Source of the DNA: Amphibalanus amphitrite
Lineage: Eukaryota; Arthropoda; Thecostraca; Balanomorpha; Balanidae
Assembly (NCBI RefSeq): GCF_019059575.1
Contig: NW_024881568.1
Location: forward strand, 186,001 to 250,000
DNA: 64,000 nt
Direction of reading: 5' to 3'
Shown here one piece after another: positions 24,101 to 31,200 of this stretch (its first letter is position 1; every line of letters starts with the position of its first letter). The notes beneath the pieces are model-generated. The model did no database searches. It worked only from the letters and a program-made list of their open reading frames with translations, and had not been told where the DNA came from. Position numbers and translations under genes: made by a program.

Positions 24101-24667
24101 GCGGTTTGGCGCATGTCTTGATAAATTTGGTTTCGTGTTTCTGCAGACAAGCGAAGTAAGACGTTCGAGATGCCGGCGAACCAGGAGGACCCGTTCCGGT
24201 GTCCGGTGCGCTTCATCGAGTTCTACCTAAGCCGGTGGTGAGTGCCGGGTCGGGTGCTGGGGAGGGGCCGGACCACGACGCCTGCAGGGTACCCTGCTTG
24301 TCATCAATGTGGTGTGATGCGATACCCGGCGTCACTCCGTAGCTCTGCCCAATATTTAGTAGCCCCTTCCCTGACGCCTCGCTCTCCGGTTCACGACCGT
24401 CTGCGGAAAGTTCTCCCGCTCGTCCCTAACAGTACCGTCTCTGACTCCCCCCCCCCTGCCTCCCTCCGCAGCCCGGCGGCGGAGCGCAGCTCCCGCTCTG
24501 CGCCGCTGTATCTGACGCCAGCCGCGGACGGCCGGCCCGACGGCGACGCGTGGTTCTCGTCAGAGCCGCTGGCGGCCGAGGCGCTACGCCAGGTGCTCTC
24601 CCGACTGCTGACGGTCCGCGAGCTGCAGGCGGCGCTACTGGGCGCCACCGGCGGCGATGGCTCGTGA
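11410..24667 (+). CDS. woc/ZMYM: ZMYM/woc-type MYM zinc-finger protein, complete coding region, 20 exons
   Basis: Coding exons: 11410-12150, 12514-12665, 12943-13075, 13268-13369, 13792-14137, 14464-14702, 15017-15230, 15591-15745, 16106-16230, 16545-16663, 16953-17243, 17536-17744, 18064-18256, 19538-19755, 20028-20271, 21611-21736, 22486-22625, 22983-23091, 24147-24237, 24472-24667. They total 4,143 bp with every phase matching: 1,380 residues, close to vertebrate ZMYM2 and ZMYM3. Order: acidic Ser/Gly-rich N-terminus (1-about 300), eight MYM/TRASH-type fingers with C-x2-C and C-S-x2-C pairs (about 335-775), an ATQT block, a Pro-Val repeat PVPVPMYVPVPMMMYS (about 880), an acidic linker with a KRRRS nuclear-type signal, and a DUF3504 domain (about 1080-1380). 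Relatives bind SUMO and LSD1-CoREST-HDAC complexes; Drosophila woc acts in transcription and telomere capping. The start ATG lies just after an acceptor. Two of its acceptors are tandemly amplified. Confidence 0.92.
12514..12665 (+). CDS. woc/ZMYM: ZMYM coding exon 2
   Basis: Acceptor CAG at 12511-12513, donor GTGAGT at 12666. It encodes a Gly-rich start and a GVTVVVDRSPHAAVGLPTSY segment. The upstream intron has a 15-base G run at about 12179. Confidence 0.8.
12943..13075 (+). CDS. woc/ZMYM: ZMYM coding exon 3: start of first MYM finger
   Basis: It ends in HSKCIGCHW, the first C-x2-C of the finger series. Its acceptor is the last unit of a 20-bp tandem repeat (12846-12942). Donor GTGAGT at 13076. 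Confidence 0.85.
13268..13369 (+). CDS. woc/ZMYM: ZMYM coding exon 4: MYM finger 1, second half
   Basis: It encodes VKPIKYMMMANGAKSGNV then ICSDEC, completing finger 1. Flanked by CAG (13265-13267) and GTGAGA. Confidence 0.85.
13792..14137 (+). CDS. woc/ZMYM: ZMYM coding exon 5: Ala/Ser linker and MYM finger 2
   Basis: After a long Ala/Pro/Ser linker it encodes CQNAACGLPILLNN and VFCSPSC, the two halves of a finger. Phase 1 donor GTGAGA at 14138. Confidence 0.85.
14464..14702 (+). CDS. woc/ZMYM: ZMYM coding exon 6: MYM fingers 3 and 4
   Basis: It encodes CVFCKLDLPELVMGKYC, QFCSNLCLDGFKKR, then CSYCQRDITRFQGSF, which opens finger 4. Donor GTCAGT. Confidence 0.88.
15017..15230 (+). CDS. woc/ZMYM: ZMYM coding exon 7: MYM fingers 4 and 5
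   Basis: It opens with EFCSQSCLTQYK, closing finger 4, and continues with CSVCLKNTIIEHKV and QLCSQICLKAYK. Donor GTATGT at 15231. Confidence 0.88.
15591..15745 (+). CDS. woc/ZMYM: ZMYM coding exon 8: MYM finger 6
   Basis: It encodes CAVCKSLLVTKNMTQFRVW, NLCSQSCSNVF, and CRYCK opening finger 7. Confidence 0.88.
16106..16230 (+). CDS. woc/ZMYM: ZMYM coding exon 9: MYM finger 7
   Basis: It encodes VKKYNFDMMEIT and LYCSVHCLKNC. I chose the acceptor CAG at 16103-16105 because the stronger-looking one at 16055 puts a stop in frame. Confidence 0.82.
16545..16663 (+). CDS. woc/ZMYM: ZMYM coding exon 10: MYM finger 8
   Basis: It encodes CAHCHTAMDSSALANTTNS and IFCGTKCAMAFK. The acceptor at 16542-16544 is required by phase; the CAG at 16513 would give an immediate stop. 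Confidence 0.82.
16953..17243 (+). CDS. woc/ZMYM: ZMYM coding exon 11: linker ending in ATQT block
   Basis: An Ala-rich linker is followed by LMPPPPVFRRNVCVQVQPRK and TATVATQT, the segment that follows the fingers in ZMYM2-4. Confidence 0.85.
17536..17744 (+). CDS. woc/ZMYM: ZMYM coding exon 12: Pro-Val repeat
   Basis: It encodes PVPVPMYVPVPMMMYS and PVPVPVPLMLPVPVP, the Pro-Val stretch characteristic of ZMYM2/3/4. Acceptor at 17533-17535, donor GTGAGG at 17745. Confidence 0.88.
18064..18256 (+). CDS. woc/ZMYM: ZMYM coding exon 13: acidic/Ser linker with nuclear-type basic patches
   Basis: It encodes GKRRRSAGSVSDDSGPE, an Asp/Ser stretch and HKRRK. Donor GTGACC at 18257 is weaker than the others. 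Confidence 0.75.
18257..19537 (+). other. ZMYM intron 13
   Basis: The 1.3-kb intron shows no repeat or RNA gene that I recognise. It is AT-richer than its flanking exons and ends in a pyrimidine tract before CAG at 19537. Confidence 0.5.
19538..19755 (+). CDS. woc/ZMYM: ZMYM coding exon 14: linker to DUF3504
   Basis: It encodes a Pro/Ser start, VARVDLAALLRAPP and EFVGPVDESLPCHRSAIK. Phase 1 to phase 0. Confidence 0.78.
20028..20271 (+). CDS. woc/ZMYM: ZMYM coding exon 15: start of DUF3504
   Basis: It encodes YTWCVRVFEQFIRERN, TPSELAAGLRALVRELRRP and YAPDLLHYLLL, the N-terminal half of DUF3504, a domain related to tyrosine-recombinase-derived folds in ZMYM and QRICH1. Confidence 0.88.
20552..21610 (+). 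repeat. tandem array of 18 copies of the exon-16 splice acceptor and exon start
   Basis: The unit is an acceptor (usually CTGTCCGTCAG or CTGTCCGGCAG) followed by GGATCCAGGTGTACCTG and GGGACAGCCTGTAACC. All but the pyrimidine/acceptor part derives from the first 46 bases of the exon at 21611. Exon-like starts lie at 20552, 20626, 20704, 20768, 20822, 20881, 20939, 20993, 21047, 21111, 21165, 21219, 21273, 21337, 21391, 21445, 21499 and 21555. Spacing is mostly 54, otherwise 56-78. Only the copy at 20993 has lost its AG. The first copy keeps 13 exon bases deleted from most others, so it looks oldest. Confidence 0.95.
21611..21736 (+). CDS. woc/ZMYM: ZMYM coding exon 16: DUF3504, downstream of acceptor array
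   Basis: It encodes IQVYLLEHRRWDSLFWGESY and a helical LEPLVEDISRA. The acceptor CAG at 21608-21610 is the nineteenth and last of a tandem series. It is the only one leading into the full exon. Confidence 0.88.
22132..22485 (+). repeat. tandem array of 7 copies of the exon-17 splice acceptor and exon start
   Basis: Each unit has a pyrimidine tract, CACAG or CGCAG, and AGGCGGACCCGCGGCGGCAC with GTGCT, the first bases of the exon at 22486. Exon-like starts lie at 22132, 22180, 22228, 22282, 22329, 22384 and 22439, with spacing 47-55. A degenerate GCAGAGGCGGGCCC at 22041 may be an older copy. Every copy is a plausible 3' splice site. Each also carries a CACGTG. Confidence 0.95.
22486..22625 (+). 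CDS. woc/ZMYM: ZMYM coding exon 17: DUF3504, downstream of second acceptor array
   Basis: It encodes EADPRRHVLTTHVEERQLWE and SPQSLVTTVIYFVTKYFLIG, conserved in DUF3504. Donor GTGAGT at 22626. Confidence 0.88.
22983..23091 (+). CDS. woc/ZMYM: ZMYM coding exon 18: DUF3504
   Basis: It encodes LQWHQKLSFAMIQESINLKS and SSLRLLDSRNV. Acceptor at 22980-22982, donor GTAAGT at 23092. Confidence 0.82.
23435..24060 (+). mobile_element. HINE-like (Helentron-associated) element, copy H1, 5'-truncated
   Basis: It shares over 600 bp with H2 (28297-28993, reverse) and H3 (33761-35610). Shared features are a CGGCCGGCCG start region, repeated blocks with CAGATCTCGAGAACGGCT and TGCACGTGCGCACGTGC, and the end CGCCCCAAAAGGCG hairpin plus TTATACTGG at 24060, followed by T. 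The 5' terminal motif seen in H2 and H3 is absent here. It lies in the ZMYM intron between exons 18 and 19. Confidence 0.75.
24147..24237 (+). CDS. woc/ZMYM: ZMYM coding exon 19: DUF3504
   Basis: It encodes KRSKTFEMPANQEDPFRCPV then RFIEFYLSR; the CPV..FYLS pattern is typical of ZMYM C-termini. Acceptor at 24144-24146, donor GTGAGT at 24238. Confidence 0.88.
24472..24667 (+). CDS. woc/ZMYM: ZMYM terminal coding exon 20
   Basis: It encodes AWFSSEPLAAEALRQVLSRL and ends GATGGDGS-stop (TGA 24665-24667). This matches the tryptophan-containing end block of the family. Confidence 0.85.
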
Positions 24668-25370
24668 CGGTCACTCTGAGACGCGGCGCGGTGCGCCGTG
24701 CCGTCTGGGAGGACCCGACTGCCAGGCCAGTCAGCCGGCCCTCGGCCGAGCTGACCAATCAAACCGCTCCTAGGGAACGGCAGGGGTCACCCGGAGACTG
24801 CCTGGTGCCTGTAGAGTGCTCCCCCGCTGATGTTAATCACTCCGGGAGGGGAGGGGGAGGGGGACTGGAGCGATAAGCTGTCTGTTGGTTGTTGCAACGA
24901 GTATGAAGAACAGCATCGAACAAGATTGGTTGGCACAGTTGCTGAGTTGGTGAAGTACAAGTCTGTCCTGTTCGGCGGTCAGGATGACGCCGCCGCCCCA
25001 CCATTGACTGTGGTACGGACTCGCATCAAGATTGAGGCGTCCGTCAGGCCGACGTTGGCGATCCCCGAGCCACTTTCAGATACCGTTTTGCAGCGTGTGC
25101 ACCGCTGTGTGGATCCCGCCCACCACTCTGCGAACTCATTCATCCGGTGTTTTACATGTTGGTGCGTACCATTCCGTTTCACGACGCACCGATGCCGTCT
25201 CATCCCGTGTTGCTCCTTACCTGTATGATATTTGCCGAGAGATGGCGCGATGTGTCACCGGTTGGGGTGTTTCTGGCGGGTGTTCTTCAGCATTGCGCTC
25301 ACAATTGTTGGGTGAGTGTTTTGTTGAACATCAGACGACCAGCATAATAAATTGTCGATAATCTGTGCAG
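24668..25370 (+). other. woc/ZMYM: probable 3' UTR of the ZMYM gene with AATAAA at 25346
   Basis: No coding exon follows the stop. AATAAA at 25346-25351 is the first canonical poly(A) signal downstream. Confidence 0.45.
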
Positions 25371-25494
25371 AGTTTGATACGGGCCTGTTGATCCATACAG
25401 GCAAGACAATGGAGACGCAACTTTGGGCACGCTGTGTTGTTTCTTATGCAATATACTATACATGTTTCTCAGCATTTGTGTATGTCGCCAGTGA

Positions 25495-25620
25495 TCGCCA
25501 TGGGCCAGGCCAGGCTACGGGCTGGGCTGGGCCCTCAACTATGAAGGATGATGGGCTATTGGGCTATGGACGGGCTGGGCCATGAGAACTTTTTAAATGG
25601 GCTGGGTTTCGCGACTGAGA
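25495..25620 (+). repeat. GGGCTGGGCC-rich stretch, split by the TTAA element that follows
   Basis: Imperfect repeats of GGGCTGGGC occur here and resume at 26950-27065 beyond the TTAA element at 25681-26871. The element may therefore have inserted into one older repetitive unit. Confidence 0.5.
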
Positions 25621-25680
25621 CAGAAACCATAACTAGGTAGACTATTACTGTGCAGTGTGTAGGACTCAAAAACACGTTAA

Positions 25681-26871
25681 CCCGCGCCCCGCTGGGGGTC
25701 CTGGATTTCCACGCCCTGCTGGGGGGGGGGGGGGTGTTTGAACACCCCCCCTTCTAACTCGGCTCCTGGGCCACGTAGCGATACGCGGAAGGCGGCGTTC
25801 GAAAGAGCGTCAAAAATAAGGAGGAAATCACTTCGGTCAATTTTTTGGTCAGGTCAAAGGTCAGGTCACCAGAGGTCATTGAAGGCAAAATTTCGCCGAT
25901 TTCCAGGTCGAATGTCGACAATTTCCAAGAAGCCAACGCATAACTCGGGAACCAATAGAGCTACAGCGCCGCGGAAAAGCGCATTCGATAGCCCTATTAA
26001 CGCCCTTTCTGAGTAATTCTCTCAGATTTGACCTAACGTCAACGGTTTTGCCTGCAGGGGGCAAAAACTGCAAAAATAGCCGATTTTTTCGGAAACAGTT
26101 TTTCTGCAATAACTTTTGACCCAAGCCTTGTACGAGCTTACTTTTAGCGGCATCGTGTTCCTCTCGTCAAGACGCATCGAATGAACTATGACTTGACCTT
26201 GAAAGGTCAACTTAAAAATTTGACCTCAGGTCAAGGTCATGACCTGACCGGAAAGGGTCATGTTGCATATCAGTCGATCCGTATCGTCGAGCTGAACACA
26301 TCTAAGGCGTTTTCATCGCTCTAGCATGCCTCTATCAAAAGTTATTTGCGAAAAACTGTTAGATACCATTCGTGACCTAAGATGACCTCAGGGCATAAAC
26401 AGGGGTCACGGACAACATTTTTATGTTCAGCGTGTCTAAACCACTTGTAATTCAGTGTTTGGGAGTGTTTGTAATGTTTTTCGTCCAAAAGAGGCGCATT
26501 TCAGTTTTCTCCCATTGACTTATAATGGGGAGGTCGCAAAATTGACCTGACCTTAGGTCATCGATATCAAAATTCTGAGATATACATTTTGTACATGCTA
26601 TTGCTCTTAGCAATCGCTGAAAGTTTCAAAGCGATCGGTCACTCGGTGTAGCTATGACAGACATTGAAACTTTTTATGAGGTGAGGTCACTTCAAGTGAC
26701 CTGGTGACCTGACCTTGAATGACCTTGGTCTGAAATTTTCATAACATGTGTAGAATTGATGTATGATAAGGTGTACCAAAAACGGCGGCGCTCCGCGCCG
26801 CCGTTTTTGAGATATTCGCGAAAAACCACAAGGGGGGGTGTTCAAACACCCCCCCCCCAGCAGGGCGCGGG
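25681..26871. mobile_element. TTAA-flanked G-hairpin element, copy A
   Basis: It is flanked by TTAA at 25677-25680 and 26872-26875, with ends CCCGCGCCC...AGGGCGCGGG. Each end has a hairpin of a G run and a C run around a TGTTTGAACA or TGTTCAAACA loop. There is no transposase ORF. About twenty AGGTCA/TGACCT hexamers are visible. It is nearly identical to copies B and H. The TTAA target and CCC start suggest a piggyBac-type non-autonomous element, which is inference. Confidence 0.85.
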
Positions 26872-26875
26872 TTAA

Positions 26876-28120
26876 TGATTATAAAGCATACATGTATGAT
26901 ATGTATTGTGCATGCTGCTCTCAAAAGATTGTTTCATTCCCATTCATTTTTGACGAGCTGGGCCGGGCTGGTTTTTGACACTTTTACTATGAACGGGTTC
27001 GGGCTGGGCCGGGCTGTGAACCCATGGGCCTGGGCCGGGCTGGACTGGGATTTTGCTGCCCGTGGCGAACCCTGTATCATGTATGTCGATTGTCGCACTC
27101 TGTTGGGACATGCTGCCTCACCGAAAGCGCGGCTACAGGCGGTGCGAATATCCACTGTAATGGTAGACTGTGCCGCGCGACTCTCGAGCGCTGCGGCACA
27201 GCCTACCCTCCCAGGTCTGCCGTCTGCGCTCAGCCGGCCGAGGACGGCGAGCCTCGTTCGTTATTTGTAGCGCGCCGGGTGTAGGCTCGTTCGACCGTGT
27301 TGATCGCTAGAAAGAGCTGTGACTCTGGTGGAACACTAGGAACAGTCACGAAGAAGGAAAGAGAACAGTGTGATTGATCTTGTCGAGGGAAAAACTTAAT
27401 CTTATCACGCGATTCTTTGTTGTTGTTTTTTCTCTCATCACTGTCAGATCCACTAACGTCCCGGAAGGATTAAGGAAACTGCCTACGTTAATCTGAGGAT
27501 AACTAACATGAAAAGGGAAGAATATTAATGAAAAATATACCATTTACCATACGATTTGAACATTTCAATGTCTCGCATTTCGCAGTCACATCTGCGCCAG
27601 CAGAGAACGAATAGTGAATTTCGTTGAAGTTTCAGTTGTATAGTTGAGCTCCCTGATTCAAAAGTGTGACATCTTCTATCCGGCGGCAGATAGCAATATC
27701 GTGCATTCTGGGCCCGCTTGAGTGGCGCTGCCCGTCGAAGCCAGGTGCCGCTGCCAGCCCGCGGTCGGAGCTCGGTCAGAGTCTGACGCCGCTGCCAGCC
27801 CGCGCGGCGCGCGGTTAGAGCTCGGTCAGAGTCTGAGGCCGACGTCGCGCTGCGGTGAGACAGCCGGCCGGCCGCGGCGGACCGCAGCAGGTCTGCGGTC
27901 ACTCCGAGACGGCTGCCGGTGCCGCTCCTGTCCGCCGTGACGGCTGCCGGTGCCGCTCCTGTCCGCCGTGACGGCTGAGAGTGACGCTCCAGACCGCCGT
28001 GACGGCTGAGAGTGACGCGCGGCACGGAGGAGGGGTGCGCGATTGCCGGAGCCGGCTGACCGCAGCCGACCTCAGCGTCACACTGTGAGGACCGCCAGCT
28101 GTGGGTGGCTCCAGAGGACC
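26876..28120. other. intergenic DNA between the ZMYM and protease genes
   Basis: Contains the second half of the GGGCTGGGCC stretch (26950-27065), a CTGTGCC hairpin (27162-27207) and a GC-rich block (27720-28080) of short imperfect repeats (CTGCCGGTGCCGCTCCTGTC and GACGGCTGAGAGTGACGC) just upstream of the protease promoter. No gene seen. Confidence 0.5.
27162..27207. repeat. CTGTGCC stem-loop, copy 1
   Basis: The arms GGTAGACTGTGCCGC and GCGGCACAGCCTACC pair with one mismatch around a 16-base loop. Similar stems occur at 47975-48014 and 60949-60994 with different loops and flanks. Confidence 0.6.
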
Positions 28121-28160
28121 CATATAAGCAGCGGGCGGCCGGCACCAAGACAGCAGCGGC
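28121..28160 (+). promoter_or_regulatory. TATA-box core promoter of the protease gene
   Basis: CATATAAGCAG at 28121-28131 has a TATAAG core (28123-28128) about 95 bp before the start ATG at 28221. Transcription would be expected to start about 30 bp downstream, near 28150. The remaining 70 bp would be 5' UTR. Confidence 0.65.
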
Positions 28161-28220
28161 GGCAGAGACGAACCGGCGACCCCTCCTCCGCACCGACTCC
28201 GGACCTCAGAGCTAGCGAAC

Positions 28221-28271
28221 ATGAGGCTCTGGCTGGCGGCAGCCTGTCTGCTGGCCACTGCTGTGGCCGTG
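28221..28271 (+). CDS. protease exon 1: signal peptide
   Basis: ATG at 28221 after a TATA promoter; 17 codons; donor GTAAGT at 28272. Confidence 0.8.
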
Positions 28272-31200
28272 GTAAGTTGCACTAAACTTCTACACACCCG
28301 TATAACGCCTTTTGGGGCGACTAACGGAGCGAGCGAGAGGGTGAGCCTTGCACGTGCGAAATTTCGAGGGGGTACCTCCAGCTGACTTGTGCACGGCACC
28401 CTACTAACCGGTCTCTAGCGATGTACCAAATTTGGGCACAATCGGCCCAGCCGTTCTCGAGATCTGGAAGCGGCACCCTGCACGTGCGCACGTGCAAAAT
28501 GGGTCCCAACTGACTTTTGCACGGCACCCTACTAACCGGTCCCTAGCCATGTGCCAAATTTGAGCGCCATCGGTCCAGCCGTTCTCGAGATCTGGAATCG
28601 ACCCCTGCACGTGCGCACGTGCAGCAGCACCCCAACTCTGGCACATGGATATGCATTGCCTAGTGGGTGCCTACCTACATGCCAACTTTCAGCGCAATCG
28701 GCCAAGTAGTTACCGAGATATTGCAACAATTGCAAAAGTGACACCTCTTCGTTTTGCACGTGGCACGTGCATAAGGGGTCACCCACATGCATCAGGAATA
28801 GTCCAATAGGTACTACTAGGTAGAAGGAATGAAGCTACCCTACAAAAATTACCGCGTGTAAATCGGTCAAGTGGTTGCTGAGATATAAGCGTCGCAGAAT
28901 CGTGACCACGGCCGGCCGGCCGGCCGCTCATACTCAGAAATTTCCGTTATTCTACATACGTAAGACTCCGCTCGCTTCGCTCGCTCCGTAATTATGCTCG
29001 ATAGCGGCCACCGTTCCAAGAAAACTATAAGATGTGAAGTGATTCTTACAGTAAATGGTGTGCTTGACGTTGTGGCACCTGTCACCTAACTACATTGGGA
29101 AAACATTGGCACGAGCACCTGACGTTGGCTCACAGAAATACCGAACACGTGTGCTTTAACCCGCGCCCAGCTGGGGGTCCTGGATTTCCACGCCCTGCTG
29201 GGGGGGGGGGGGGGATGTTTGAACACCCCCCCCCTTCTAACTCGGCTCCTGGGCCACGTAGAGATACGCGGAAGGCGGCGTTCGAAAGAGCGTCAAAAAT
29301 AATGACGAAATCACTTCGGTCAATTTTTTGGTCAGGTCAAAGGTCAGGTCACCAGAGGTCATTGAAGGCAAAATTTCGCCGATTTCCAGGTCGAATGTCG
29401 ACAATTTCCAAGAAGCCAACGCATAACTCGGGAACCAATAGAGCTACAGCGCCGCGGAAAAGCGCATTCGATAGCCCTATTAACGCCCTTTCTGAGTAAT
29501 TCTCTCAGATTTGGCCTAACGTCAACGGTTTTGCCTGCAGGGGGCAAAAACTGCAAAAATAGCCGATTTTTTCGGAAACAGTTTTTCTGCAATAACTTTT
29601 GACCCAAGCCTTGTACGAGCTTACTTTTACCGGCATCGTGTTCCTCTCGTCAAGACGCATCGAATGAACTATAACTTGACCTTGAAAGGTCAACTTGAAA
29701 ATTTGACCTCAGGTCAAGGTCATGACCTGACCGGAAAGGGTCATGTTGCATATCAGTCGATCCGTATCGTCGAGCTGAACACATCTAAGGCGTTTTCATC
29801 GCTCTAGCATGCCTCTATCAAAAGTTATTTGCGAAAAACTGTTAGATACCATTCGTGACCTAAGATGACCTCAGGGCATAAACAGGGGTCACGGACACCA
29901 TTTCCATGTTCAGTGTGTCTAAACCACTTGTAATTCAGTGTTTGGGAGTGTTTATAATGTCTTTCGTCGAAAAGAGGCGCACTTTTGAATTTTCTCCCAT
30001 TGACTTATAATGGGGAGGTCGCAAAATTGACCTGACCTTAGGTCATCGATATCAAAATTCTGAGATATACATTTTGTACATGCTATTGCTCTTAGCAATT
30101 GCTGAAAGTTTTAAAGCGATCGGTCACTCGGTGTAGCTATGACAGATATTGAAACTTTTTATGAGGTGAGGTCACTTCAAGTGACCTGGTGACCTGACCT
30201 TGAATGACCTTGGTCTGAAATTTTCACAACATGTGTAGAATTGATGTATGATAAGGTGTACAAAAAACGGCGGCGCTCCGCGCCGCCGTTTTTGAGATAT
30301 TTGCGAAAAACCACAAGGGGGGGGTGTTCAAACACCCCCCCCCCCAGCAGGGCGCGGGTTAATAGGTAGCTGGCCGTCACGTTTACTAATGTCTCCATAC
30401 CCATACCCAGGTATGCTAAAAAAATGCTGCATACTGTGGGACCGATTCCCTTCTTCCATATCATGATAAAGAGAGTACACGTTCAAGCTTTGTTACAATG
30501 AAATACCCGTCACTTTCCCCTTCGTGACGGCACCGCCCGACGACCTAGATATACCAGAAGGTCGGCGGACCGGTCCTTCATTGTGCAACCACCTTGCATA
30601 TAACGCACAGGCACTGGCGAACCCCAACCAGTCTACCAGTCGACCACAGTTGCAATACAAGTCTCGGCCCGCTCAGTCGTCTCCTTCCGCGCCTCCGCGA
30701 CAATGGTGGCAGCGGCGGTCGAGGGGACTTGTGCCCCTCACCACGGACCCCAGCCTCTACATCTGCACTGACATCGCAGACTGGTTAGTCCGTGCTCCGT
30801 GACAGTGTATCGCCCCTACGTCGCGTCATCGACTAGGGAGCTGATCATCCTGGACTCGTCATCGTCCAGCAGCACCGTCTCCAGTGAGTAGCTCTGCCCA
30901 GCAAGACTATCTGCCCTGCGGCAAGGTCATCAGCTACCCTGGACTACTACGGAGCCCGCCGACAGCGCACGGCTCATCAGCCCGCGCCGTCCTCCTCAGC
31001 ATCATCGAGTGATGGACACCACCTCGCCGAAGGACTCAAGATCGGAGGAGAGAAGATAAAACAAAAACTTCAACGCTAAATTCAAGACAACTTGACACCC
31101 AAAATCAAGAAAATTCACCCATTATGAACTTTTGCTGTATTTTCGTCCAAAAGTGACAGTGAAATTGTGCTGTGAAATTTGTTTTAACTTCGATGTGTTT

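Noticed and set aside
25735-26124. Open frames recurring at 25735-26124, 29095-29607 and 52718-53172.
   Set aside because: Identical because they lie in copies A, B and H of one non-coding transposon; several overlapping frames on both strands and no transposase motif.
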